From the NCBI GenBank assembly GCA_034190875.2, contig CM067345.1:26152353-26216352 (forward strand): a DNA stretch of 64,000 nt, read 5' to 3'. Positions 13,486-25,059 of the stretch are shown piece by piece (the first letter of the stretch is position 1; every line of letters starts with the position of its first letter). Under the pieces are notes generated by a model. It searched no databases and was not told where the DNA came from. It saw only the letters and a program-made list of their open reading frames with translations. Source of the DNA: Urechis unicinctus (Eukaryota > Annelida > Polychaeta > Xenopneusta > Urechidae). Position numbers and translations under genes: made by a program.

Positions 13486-13901
13486 ATGTGCTCATGTGGC
13501 TCATCTGGGGCAATGCTTACAGTGGCAGAAAGCAAATGCTGTCAAAAAGTTCATGTTAAAGTGCAAGCTAAGGGTGTGGCCTGTATAACAGCACATCCAA
13601 GATTTGCCTCTGGGTGCCTGTGTCCCTTGACGCTAGATACAGTGCTTATTGTCAGATGTACAAGAAGAAAAATGTGAGTATACTAAAAATGGTCTGGTTC
13701 AGATGATACCCGATGAAAAATGTTCATGTACTGAAGGAAAAGCTGTAAAGCTCTTTATATTTCAGGTTATTCCGATTCATTGCATATCGGCAGCTAGTAC
13801 AGTGGTGCTTGGGTTATCTAGGCAGACATCGTACAGTGCCACTGCCAGCTTGTTTTTTTAAGGACAGTTCAGTTTATATTGATTTCAAAGGCCAGAATTA
13901 A
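13486..13901 (+). CDS. P2X7 ballast-domain protein, two exons with a 92-bp intron
   Basis: Exon 1 (13486-13673) shows the cysteine pattern of the intracellular C-terminal ballast domain of P2X7: CSCG at residues 2-5, KCCQK at about 17-21, then CITAHPRFASGCL. In P2X7 receptors this domain binds zinc and guanine nucleotides. Here there is no channel part, as in the many stand-alone copies known from animal genomes. The exon ends AAAAAT|GTGAGT and the next begins TTTCAG|GTTATT at 13766. Splicing in phase 2 restores ATG and runs straight into LFRFIAYRQLVQWCLGYLG, then VPLPAC, which is the usual end of the domain. TAA lies at 13899-13901, giving 107 residues. Unspliced, the first exon stops at 13677, so the intron is real or exactly mimicked. 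ATG 13486 is the first Met in frame; the frame is open from about 13451. The locus is absent from block C. Function is unknown; it may belong to a mobile element. Confidence 0.8.
13674..13765 (+). other. 92-bp GT-AG intron
   Basis: The donor GTGAGT (13674-13679) fits the consensus. The acceptor is TTTCAG (13760-13765), preceded by a modest pyrimidine-rich stretch. Removing it joins two pieces of the same domain in phase 2. Confidence 0.8.
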
Positions 13902-13904
13902 AAT

Positions 13905-13910
13905 AATAAA
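13905..13910 (+). promoter_or_regulatory. Polyadenylation signal AATAAA
   Basis: A perfect AATAAA begins three bases after the stop codon of the ballast-domain gene. AT-rich DNA gives such hexamers often, but its position right after the stop suits a very short 3' UTR. Confidence 0.55.
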
Positions 13911-14275
13911 GGGACAAAATAGCATAATGTGTGTCTTATTCTTTTGTTTATAGTAAGATGTAGCTCACAAATATTATAACCTATAGATGATACAATACAC
14001 TGATGACAACCAGTAACTAAATTCAGTACGTGCTGTCCGCCTAATGTATTATTTCATATGCATAAAATGATAGGACAAAGGATGTTATATAACTAAAATA
14101 ACGGTATGTTACAGTCATTTAATATTTTCGGGAGTATCCTTTCTGTGTCATTGAACAGCTATCATCAAGCTTGAACTTCGCCTGCACATTTTATAAGGTG
14201 GCGGATCAACAAAGTTTTACAAGTAATGCTTATTCAATTCTACTCACAGCTGCCAACAATGTCTGGTTCTTATTA

Positions 14276-14384
14276 ACTTTTCTGCGATCTGGGGATTAAG
14301 TTTCTGGCCACAGCCTGTAGTCTACCTGTTGTGGTTGAAGTGTAGAGCAGGCAGACAATACCTTGAAAACATAGCAGAGCAATT
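14276..14384 (-). pseudogene. Small minus-strand relic facing the P2X7-ballast gene
   Basis: Read from 14384 down, the minus strand gives NCSAMFSRYCLPALHFNHN, a stop, then in a shifted frame GRLQAVARNLIPRSQKS to a stop at 14273-14275. The H-[YF]-N-x-N followed by R-x-Q-A order is what I recall from transposase-like proteins that are abundant in invertebrate and fish genomes. The fragment is too short and broken to be certain. If correct, it and the ballast-domain gene converge within the same 3.2-kb insertion and may be two genes of one mobile element. Confidence 0.25.
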
Positions 14385-17300
14385 CACAATTTGATTGTTA
14401 GACTTCTGGAGACATATGACGTCACAACGCTTTCGTTTATCTTCGGCGTGTGGTCGGGAATGTGTTGTTCTTTTTCGCTTATTTCTTCTTTACATCGCGT
14501 CGGATCGAAAAAAGAACTGCAAGTTATTAATAAGATAATCGCGTTCTATATAATCCCGAAAATTCATATTTTAGCCAATACTTGCCCTTTAAGTGAACGT
14601 TAACGCGGCAATGACAATTCATATGTTAACATTTTACGGGTCCATTGGGTAAGATTACTTCCCGTTTTAAACCAGTTATATAAACCTAAGTTAAACTCTT
14701 CATATACAATTGTATTCACTCATTAAGTATGGCTAACAGAACCTAAACTTACCCGTAGAACTACTTCATTGTAGGATTCCTTTTGATTGTGCTGGTTCTG
14801 TTCTAAATAATATCTGGTCAGGAGTTAGGTATGGCTATGGTACTGAAACATCCCACGATATCTTTTCCAATGGTATGTTATTTGTAGATAAGTATAAGTA
14901 TGCTATTGGGCAGAATATTGAGGAATTTTGAAGAGAAATTGGAAGGACTTTCGCAGTATGGAAAATGTAAATTAAAGAATACCAGTAACCATACACATTC
15001 ATGCTCATCACACCATGCCAGTGTATTATTGACACCAATAACCCTTCTGCGAAATGTGAAGGGTCTGAATAAGCATTTCATTTGAATGTGACGCATCCTG
15101 ATATAACATGACAGCAGTGTAGCTCTTGTGTGGTCGACATACCCATTCAATCACATGTTTTTAAAATATAGAACTGCTCCTCTGTAGTTGATCTAGCTAG
15201 AAACAAATCAGAATAGCCACAGTCGTACGCACAGATAAGTTTTACCAACTGATATGAAGCACGTTGAAGACAAGAAGAATCCATTGACACCACGTTTAAA
15301 ACCTACTGAAGAACGGTTATGATCTTATTAATCACTGCTATCACTAGTATCGTGATGACCTCCTGTGTAATACTGATCCTTAGCCACATACCCAATAATC
15401 TAGTTCCAGACAAAGGTTTTACATTGTATCTAACCAAAGAAGCTCAGTCATATAAACGTTATATTGAAGAACATAATGCTGATATAAACGACGCAGGGAA
15501 CTGAGGACCGATATCTAAATTTCAAAAAGATTTCTGCAATCCGGGGATGTAGGTTGGGTTCTGATGATTTCAATATTTAATAAGAAATATAATGTCACAT
15601 CAAGATAAGTAATAAACGTTTATTATTCCCGTGTAACTGTATTGCGTTTTGCTATGCACAATGCGCTTTGTAATATACAACATAGTGTTTATCAGCTATC
15701 AGTAACTGCACAGTGAACGGCAGAGAGGACCACGTGCACTTTCTTGGTAATAGCAAATCACCTTAGGCGTCTTCATTCCATTAGATATGGATATTTACAT
15801 TGGTGTCTGGTGAATATTGCAATACATTATAGCAAAAAGTGTCAAAGGTGCAAATCTAGATAGAGGCTGTCCTCAGCGAATTGTACGAAAGTTCTAAGCC
15901 AAAGAACAATCCCGCGACTAGCTTACTGCGGGTGTAGGTTTCTGACCTCTCTAGATGATGTGAACGCAATGTTCATCCCTCTATGGGATACCCATCTGCC
16001 ATACTTGAATAACGTACCAAACACGGCCAATCTGAATACATGGCAAATATGTCTATTGAGCGGGTTTTGATTGACAAACATTTAGGACAAACGTCAGGTT
16101 AAAAGGTGAGTACGCTGTCACTGAGTCAGCTCTGATTATGTGAATATGAGATATTATCGGCGGATAATTATGATGAAGATGATCCATTAGGAACACAAGA
16201 TAACCAGGGGGCAGATACAATATCGAGGAGGGCTTAAACCTCTTATCGAATTTCCAGAATATCGATGCAGTCATTCACCTAATGCATGGGTTAGTATACC
16301 TTGCAATCTTATTGATCTCAGTTGGCTCAGTGTGTGCCCATTAATGACCAATCCAGACAAGGCAGTGATTGAGTGAGGACGCGGCTGTGTCCGGGTCGAC
16401 GTCTATCAATTATGCTGTTTTGGCGGTGATGAAGACGGTGGCTCGTTGGGTTATTACTAGCGTCAATGCGACAATTATCTAGTTCATTATTTGCGTTAAT
16501 TAGGCGCTTGTAAAAGTAAAAAGGGAATACAAATGAAAAATCATCACGATCAATTGCGATCTGTACGTGTCTTGAGACGCAAGCCATAGCGTTGATAAGC
16601 TTCACATTTCACAAGTTCAGAAAACACTCTAACTTGGATGGAATAGTCCAATAAATGCTAATAGTGCACGCCACTTCATTTGTCATATATAGAAATTACA
16701 TGACATACGGCTTCTTTTGCAAACTTATAATGATGAAGACAATCAGTATGTTGATTTCATCTGGACGGCCAAGAAGCAAGTTTTATTACAATGGTATGTC
16801 AAAATGGCTTTCTCATGTTAATATTCGTGCCCTTTCCAATATTCCAATAGTGCGTCTGTAAGAACGTGAAAGCTACAACAGAATCGATTTTGCTTCGTAA
16901 TATCCTTCGTAAGTTTGAATTTATTTACAAGTTATGGATTCATTTGCCAGCGCAGCCGAATCTCAGTAACATCGCATGATATCGTAATCACCACAACAAA
17001 TGACCTAATTGTAAAAGCCAGGCTAAGAGCATTGCATTAACTCTTGCCTCAGGATTACCATAGTTATATAATGTCTGCAGTAATTGGGGTATGGTACTAT
17101 GCTGACTCCACATTAACTAGTTTATTGTTATTGTTCTTCCCCTACGTTCAATTCGCGACAATCGGATTGGTTTTTTAATTCATAGGTGTTTGATGAGGCT
17201 TATGAATTATATAATATGCGGATGTACCATTGAATGGCTCAAAAACTTGAAACTTTACTCGTTTGGACCTTGTTATAATCGCAAGATGACTATTTCGCAC

Positions 17301-17400
17301 GATGGGAGAAGCCGATTGAATAGCCTCAAGTTCTGGTCCTTTCGAACAATGCAACGGTGTAATGTCCATAATCATGTATCATGCATGTAAATTCCAATCT

Positions 17401-18780
17401 TGCGTAGCTACCTAAAATAATCGATTTTCTATTATAACTGTATGTGTAGCCGTGATATGTTAGATCATCGTTTTGTTGTGCGGCAGTTTCGACCGGTATC
17501 TTTACATATCGAATTTCCTTATTGCAACCAGTGCTCTCTTCTCTTATATCATTCCACTAGACACGTTTCGTATTATACAGCAAGGTCGCGTTGGTTTGTG
17601 TAAGGGTGGGAAGCCTTGGTATCCTGTCAATATGTACTAATTGATTACGGTTCGTGATTCTATAAACGCGCTAAAGGGCATACTAAACTAAGAGACTGGT
17701 CAAATATACAATACTTCAGTTAAAACGCATACCAAACTCATTGCCACGTGGGGAGTGATGATGCTAGATATTCTTTATTAACATCAATTCCTCTATGCAG
17801 TTAACTCAAGCCATACTGGTCGTCATTGATCGACTGTTGTTTTTTTCTTGGGAAAGGGGCACTAGAAAAATTCACTAACAACTTGACGCAGTCAGCTGTC
17901 ATTTAGTTACATCGACCTTTTATGCTATTTGCTTGATGGTGGTTACTGAAATCGTTATCATTAGTAATTCTGAAAGAAGTTAGTCACCATATATATGATT
18001 ACACGGCTTTTAGTCCGAATCGGAATCGGGCAGTAGTAAGAATATTTGTTTCAAACATAAGAGAACTACTTCATCTCCTCGAAGGATTTAATACTATGAA
18101 ATCATTCTGATGTTGATCAGGTGAGATCACACAATAGTATGCCTTAAATATACAGTATCACAAAGGGGTGATAGTATAGCAATATAATATTGCAAATGCG
18201 CAATGCCTGATCGAGACAGTGCAGGGAATTCTGGCGATGAATTAAGCATGATCGCCATATATTGATTTTACCAGACATGCGTAAAGCTTAAATTGCTTCC
18301 AGGTTACCATCATTGTGGTTCTTGATTTACGCGCGATCATATATCAACAAACGACTAATAGCTGCACCATTTGCATCATTAACATAGGAAGTCATAGACA
18401 TAGACTGCTTCACGATTGCGTTGATGTTGTTTTAAAATAAGGTTGTTCACTTAGAGCGAAGATCAAATAAATTTGTACAATTCCATTAACATGAATCGAA
18501 TAGCTATTAAAGATGCATTTTTCGACGATGTTTGCAATTTTTTCATTTGTTTCCATTTTTACGTAGTTGTTACAGTGGGTCGTTTATAATCCTAACACGT
18601 TACCGGGACAAAACACCAAATCATCAATAAATAATCGATATACGCGCACTGATACAGCCTCCGAACTTTGTTTACAAAAGTATTCAAATGATTAGCGACC
18701 TGGACCAGTAACTACGCATGCGCAACTCCACTAGTTTCTTGTATTACCGCCCAAACTCCGTCCGTTTTCATCTTTGGAAG
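17401..18780. other. Inter-block stretch without features
   Basis: AT-rich DNA between block A and the next LINE relic. No gene, RNA or element could be supported; the longest open frames are of chance length. Confidence 0.45.
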
Positions 18781-18789
18781 TCTTTTCTT

Positions 18790-19830
18790 ATATTTTAACA
18801 CCCCAGTAACCCCTATGTTCAAACAGGGAAATGGCCTGTTGCCAGCAAATTATCGGCCTGTCAGCCTAACAACCATGATAAGCAGAATACTGAAAAACAC
18901 CGGCAAGAAGTAAAATGCGAAAACCAAATTTATTGAATGTATCGCAATATGGTTTTTTGAGAAATCTGTAATTGCTATTTATTGGACATTCATAAACCAA
19001 CGATAAGCCAGCATAATTATAGCTTATGTTTAAACACTAGCGTGGATAAAAGGATTGCTGTGTAATAGAAGACTATTATAAAATATAGTGTAGAATCTTA
19101 ATGGACAAAGGTCAGAAATAGGGCATATCTGTTGTTCGTCTACATATATGCTAGTGCAGTTGAAATAACGAAAAACTATTTCTCTATGATACTATACTTT
19201 AATCGAGAGTAAGCCCTAAAGCCCGAACTATAAACTTACAACAGAGTTCACATTAGACTAGGGAAATTACGGGCAAATGATACTAAGCCTCAAGTGCTAC
19301 ATATCGATCAGAAAAAACCTCAATTTTGAATACTAAGTTGTCGTTACTTCTTTCTTGGATGTGTCTGAAGAAAAGGTTCCTTTAATATTAGTTTCTTAAT
19401 CCAAGACATGCCCGCAGCACAGAGAATGAGGCCAACAGAGTTCTTAAGTTGCTTTACTGAATATTTTGTGCAACTATGTAAATCTGGTAAATCACTTGTA
19501 AGGCCTTTGTTACCAAATTCAATCCACACATTCACTATACCTTCTATACTAAAGTGACATAGACAATTTTGAAAGGATTATAATGTCTCTTTTAACGAGA
19601 CGCATCTGCAAGTTATCAGAATGACTACTGAATTAGATTATATAAGAGATGATTTGCTTTTTCCCAATGTCACCCATACGTTAAACCCAGGGAGAGGCTG
19701 AAACTTAAGAAGCATAGCTTCTTTCATCGAAATATAGACCTTTGGAACAGCTTGCCAGCCTGCTCGACAAACAATTTGAAACAGCTCGATGTGTTCTTCA
19801 TCGGCAACGGTTTTAAGTAATAGTTCGATA
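18790..19830 (+). pseudogene. LINE reverse transcriptase relic, family 2, C-terminal two-thirds (copy B)
   Basis: At about 18800-18890 a frame reads VTPMFKQGNG then YRPVSLT, the first conserved block of LINE reverse transcriptases (CR1/Jockey-like group). At about 19175-19200 the catalytic region is degraded, with only a DT-x-L trace. At about 19450-19480 KSLVRPLL marks the thumb region, and at 19683-19820 a clean frame reads LKLKKHSFFHRNIDLWNSLP and on to a stop, the usual C-terminal end of such ORF2 proteins. Stops and shifts occur between all these parts, so it is dead. It precedes block B just as a similar relic precedes block C. Confidence 0.85.
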
Positions 19831-20209
19831 GCACTTGTTGCCCTTTTAACCTTTTAACAGATAGCCTCCAGACAAAGCGTCTTCTTCACAAATCTAAGAT
19901 CTACTTACCACAAGGACATAGCGCATCTGTCTAGATTCTTGCTTTTAGTCGCTCTTTCAGTCTCCATTTTGTTGACCTGACACCCTCGACCCCTCGCCAC
20001 TTGTTAACTCTTTCTGTCTCGTCTAGTGTCGTAATTCTAAATCTTATTACTAACTTCACCTAAACCTAGCTCTCTGCTACATCGTCATATAATCCTATTG
20101 CGGCTATCTACTGGGGAATGAAGGTTTATTCTACGTTGACTGCATCACTTTAAGTTTACCTCCGCGGAGTCAATATAGATGGTGCCGGATATCCATGTGC
20201 GTCCCATTG

Positions 20210-23200
20210 GGGACCTTGAAATAAATTATTTGCCTGATATGAAATGCCAGGTTAGTAATTCTTCCTAAATACCTCTTTCTGCTATGTTGAACGTGATCGA
20301 ACCAGATAATAATAGCTTACAGTGAAAGAAGTGAAAGATTGAAAGCGAACATTAAACCTGTTCAAGAATTTACAATGAATCACAGCCATCGCCAACAACG
20401 TAATATCTTAATGGATGTCTCACTGAATACAAATGCTAGCTCCGAAGGCACCATGTATCCTGATGGCGAAATACGATATTTTTGCGATACCGTCGGCTTT
20501 AAACCAACAAACTGAACAGACAATTTACTACTTTATAACTCTACAGTGAATTGGCGGAGGTTATCTTAGCTGATAAGCTGTTCCATTGGGTTGCATCTCG
20601 ATATTTCTACTTAATTTGATCCTCGGTCCTTGCATTAGACGTTGAATATCTCAGTTTTCATGCGCATTTATGACCGAGCATGTGAAAAGGCAAATAATCA
20701 CAAACACTTGCTAAAAAATCAAACTTCGAAAGTATGAGATCTCTATATGGTCTCAACACTTGGCGATGCACTTGTAGCCTTCGTTCGTTACTCAAATAAC
20801 GCAGGCTGGTGATTATCTTTGTAGATCGCCCCTGAATCCTCGCTGACATCTTTATGTTAACGCTGATTATATGGTTTAATCTTCCAACCTTGCTTTTTCT
20901 GATGTAACCGATATCCTGTTCTAAAACACGTGTAAGTACAGTATCACAGTGCCTAATTATATCTGGGTAGCATCAAATATGGACATGCTTATTATTCTTG
21001 ATATATTACGATAGAATGCCTCTTCATGTCAGCCCGTTGAACCAGTTATAGCCTTGATTAAGATATCACGCATTCCTCATGCCCATACGTCAGCCACGTA
21101 CACGGGATTTCAGCAATGGCTTTTATTGATGTCTGTTGTTGGGAGTGAACAAAATGTTCGATCAGGTGTGAAATTAGCAATGGATTATATCCAAAATGTG
21201 TAAGCTATTTTTAGGAAAGCTAGTTGGATTCTGCAACTTCTGTGAATGAGCTTGTCAATCAACCATGCATTTGAAAGCAATTTGCACACAAAAATGGTCT
21301 ATGAAACTACATCATTGGCATTTGCCATCTTGTGATCACAATATTCTTGGTACTGGACAGTCAGTGGGCTATGTATTTTACCAACGTATGTACCCAGTGC
21401 ATTATGATATCGCTCTTCAACACAGCGAAAACATCAGTCACAAAATGCCAACCATGGCTATTTTCAAGATTCTGCTGACCGTCAACTCAAAATGGTTTAA
21501 CATAATTAAGTGAACGTGAATTATATAAAATATACCCTTTTTAATTCCAAAAGGTAATTTGCACTTCATGAACCTCATTTAAGGTGCATCCAATCTTTTT
21601 GTTCATTCTCCGCTCAATTACACTCAACTACCGACAATTCTGTTTTTCTAGTACGTAGATAGCATGATTGAGTCATGTTAAGATTATTCTAACCAAACAA
21701 GTAACGTCATGCATTTCAACCAAATTGTTGATTTGAATAAAATATTTTGATTATCATCGTGTTTGAATGTCCTGAAACACCTCCTGGTTAACATTTATAT
21801 AGATGGCTGAATATACACAAAAGGCAGCCGCCGCAAGCCAATTCCGTTTTGTGGTCCGCCGCGGACTAAACTGCAACATTTGTATTTATTGCATTTTTAT
21901 CTTGGCACTGCGATTCAATTCCCGCCGATTCCTACAGTACCTACAAGCAGACTTCCGCCTGCCGCAAATGAGATCAAACATAGCTACTGTTCATACCCCC
22001 CATTTCAATATTGCTGGACATAATTTGTCATCAACATTCTATGACAAATGATCATTTGGAAATAACGAAGTTGCGTTAACGGGTAACGGTAATTTCCGGG
22101 ATGAGCAGAAGCTACCGCGTCTGCAATCTACAAAGCCTCTGCCGCAAAATAACTAGGCAGTAATAAAGAATCGATTTGCCCTCGTGACAAAATGTGGCCT
22201 TTGAGCACTCGTTTATCTTAAGTGTAAGATTTACAATGTTGTATGCTGGTTCTTTGTGTCTTAGACTTGAGGCTTGAAAGCGGCAAGTGCGAAATGCAGA
22301 TTGCGATTGCAGCAATTGTTAAGACGCTGAATGAATATTGATCCCAACAAAGATATTGTTACATATCGGATGTCATGCATCAGGTTCGATGCAATGCCTA
22401 TAAAAAAACAATGCCAGCTTAATCAAGCAGCTCATTCCGAGCCATTTACGACAGGTGTGGTCATCAGGCGGTCAGATTTGCGCCGGGTGAACCTTTATTA
22501 AACCCATTAAGAAATCACCAAGGTGTAATCGTAGCTATTGTTGTTGCCTGAAACTACTCTTTCTTGCTGTTTGGTCTAATTTTTGTGAAATGTGTGAGTG
22601 GATACACATACTACAACTTGTTAAGGATGTTATCTTTGACTCATAAGTGCATAATTAAATATAGCATACCTTTCCGTGCAGGTAACCTCTAGCGCGGATG
22701 AATCTGTATCTCTAATTGATGTGAGCTTCCTCCTAATTATATACCATTTATGTTTCACCGTACCCAAAACAAAACACCCGTTTGCTCCGCAGGACTGATA
22801 TCGCCACTATTATTTCAATCCCGTCAAACCTGTTAATAACGCATGTATTTGAAATTGGATATCCTTCTTGGTTGGCATTATCATGTACAAGACAGAGATG
22901 TAAATCGTTTTTTGTTGGCGATCAATAAACTCTGGTGGCAATGAGTTTCAGTCACTACCGGACAATATTTTCGATCGAGCCAAGAAGTACCAAAATAAAC
23001 CTGCAAGAGTGTAGCAAACATGTGTAGTCTGACTTCATCATAGATAACATAAATAATATAGTCTGGATTCTGATATACAGATTTTAGATATAGATTTGCA
23101 TTCAATTATTAGTGACAATGCCTAAGTATGAGATCACTAACAGCATAGAAATCATGAGATCATTTTTATCTATATGTTCGTTCTATTCTACATTAATATT

Positions 23201-23640
23201 ATTTGTGAAATGAACCGTCAGGATATATTGTTATATTTAATAAATCGAACCTAACAAACGCAACATAAGTTGAATGTTTGCGTAAAGTCGATTCCCAAAA
23301 TTGTTAACGCAACATTTTAGATAAATAAATGGCTCCAGTCAATTCAATGAAGATGAATAATGCGGTAATTCAAAAACTAGAAAGGTGTATCTCAGATGCG
23401 CCTTTTATAATAAGCTGTCTCGATTGTTTCCCGAGACGACAAACACATCGCACTCGATGGCCGGAAGATATCAAACCTCATTCTTCCGAAAGGGAGTTGT
23501 CTGTGGTATTTAGTTTGGCGATCAAAAACGATTTGGAGGGCTCGATAGTCAGGGCCTCCGTTGTTTTTCATTGAACAGCATAACAAGTCAGCTAATCAAG
23601 GCATAGCTCAGTACACAATCGAAGTAAAAATGGCTTTGAG
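20210..23640 (+). repeat. Duplicated block B (third partial copy)
   Basis: The segments 20210-20300, 21560-21640, 21930-22330 and 23240-23640 match block A (5990-6100, 6380-6720, 9450-9800) and block C (29530-29640, 30160-30240, 30480-30930, 32560-32920) in order. The stretch 23335-23480 is closer to C (32710-32830), sharing a 17-bp exact word GATGCGCCTTTTATA plus flanks. The match is lost at about 23640, where the LINE begins. An 81-codon open frame at 23329 lies in a shared part; its equivalent in C carries a stop, so I do not call it a gene. Confidence 0.75.
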
Positions 23641-23689
23641 CAGTTAGATAAGAGGAATACTATGATCGTTAAGTAAAAAACGAACAGAA

Positions 23690-24935
23690 AGGCAATGAAG
23701 ATTACGCCCAAGATTACCAAGAAAAGAAAGGAAAGGATATCAGAACACCCAGAAATTATCTCTGCATGCGAAACTGTAGATTCGGTCTCTGTCAAAATAG
23801 CTTTGACAAGCAACAAGAGGACCTTAAGAAAGCAAAGAGAGAGCTACTGTTGGTGTATCAGAAGCTCGAGGCGCAAGCACTAGAAGAGAGGATAAGTAAG
23901 GAAACTCACGAGAGCAGAATGGTGAACCGTGAACAAGGAATGTGGACTGAAGAAAACGCCAAATAGACGGGGTTACTGCAGAGGAAGTAATCAAAGCCTA
24001 GCACAAAAACTGTTGAAGGAGATGAAAATTAGCACATCTTGCAAGTATTCACACACATAGATATTGATGATGGCCCGTTTACAATGGAGGTATTTACCAA
24101 TGTTAGAAGCTCACTTAGACGGGTTATATATATATACATATATATACGTACATATAATGTGTCAACAAGGCGTGTTTCACGACAAAGATGTGCTCTTGAA
24201 AAGATGGACATATCCCCGTTAGGAATGTTTATACGCCCAAAAATTATCGAACATTTTTCATAAGTACGTCAGAATCATAATCTGTTAAACTCTCATTTTT
24301 ACTGATTATTTCGGAAGGCACCGATACAGCATTCAGTAAGGGGAAGAAAAATCAGAAGACGGCTTCTTCACCCCCGGACGAAACCAGTTTACAGGTAGAC
24401 CCATGACGAGGAGATAAAGGGCATTGGTGTAACGTCGCCGAATATTGTGGAAACAATTGTGGCCTTTCTTAAAGCCCATGATATGAAGTCTAAGGCCGAA
24501 TACGAGAAGAAAATGACTGAAATGGACATTGGAAATTAAAGCTCTAAAAGCAATATCAATATAACTTAAGAACAAAGTGGATGACCTCGAGCAATTCAGC
24601 AGAAGCAATTCTGTTCGATTCTCAGGTATTGACGAACAAATAGAAATTGTCCATTTTTATTAAAGAATCACTAAACATCGATGTAAGATATGACATCGAT
24701 CGACAACATCTTGTGGGAAGAACAAATCCACAAAGAAAACCACGCGATATTCTGATTAAATTTCGACTCATCAAGCCAAAGCTTTAGTCATCAAAAACCG
24801 TAACAAGCTGAAAGGAACTGGACATTACATAAATGAATACCTGACCAAAAAAGAAACAAAGTAGCGTACAAATGCAAATCCCTTAAAAAAGACAAAAAGA
24901 TCAAGGACACTAGGACCAGATTTTTATAAAACCAC
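23690..24935 (+). pseudogene. LINE family 1 ORF1 (nucleic-acid-binding protein) relic
   Basis: The start is rich in Lys/Glu with FDKQQEDLKKAKRELLL at about 23805, plausibly a coiled coil. At 24562-24620 a frame reads LKNKVDDLEQFSRSNSVRF, the hallmark motif of LINE ORF1 proteins of the type with a coiled coil and RRM-like core. At about 24740-24920 follow pieces equivalent to the C-terminal domain (ILIKF, KNRNKLKGTGHYINEYLTK, KCKSLKKDKKIKDTRTR) in changing frames. Its product would coat the LINE RNA. It is clearly inactive. Confidence 0.8.
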
Positions 24936-25059
24936 ACAATAATATCATCAAACGGCTAACTTCACTCAAAGAAGTCTTTGCGGAACTCAACTTGAAAAAT
25001 CGACAACCGCTTCTTCATATAACTCTCGGGGATATGAAGTCATGTTGGTATGCTAAATT

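Noticed and set aside
23329..23574. 81-codon frame shared in part with block C (32.7 kb)
   Set aside because: The C equivalent has a stop and A has lost the frame; the peptide resembles no family I know.
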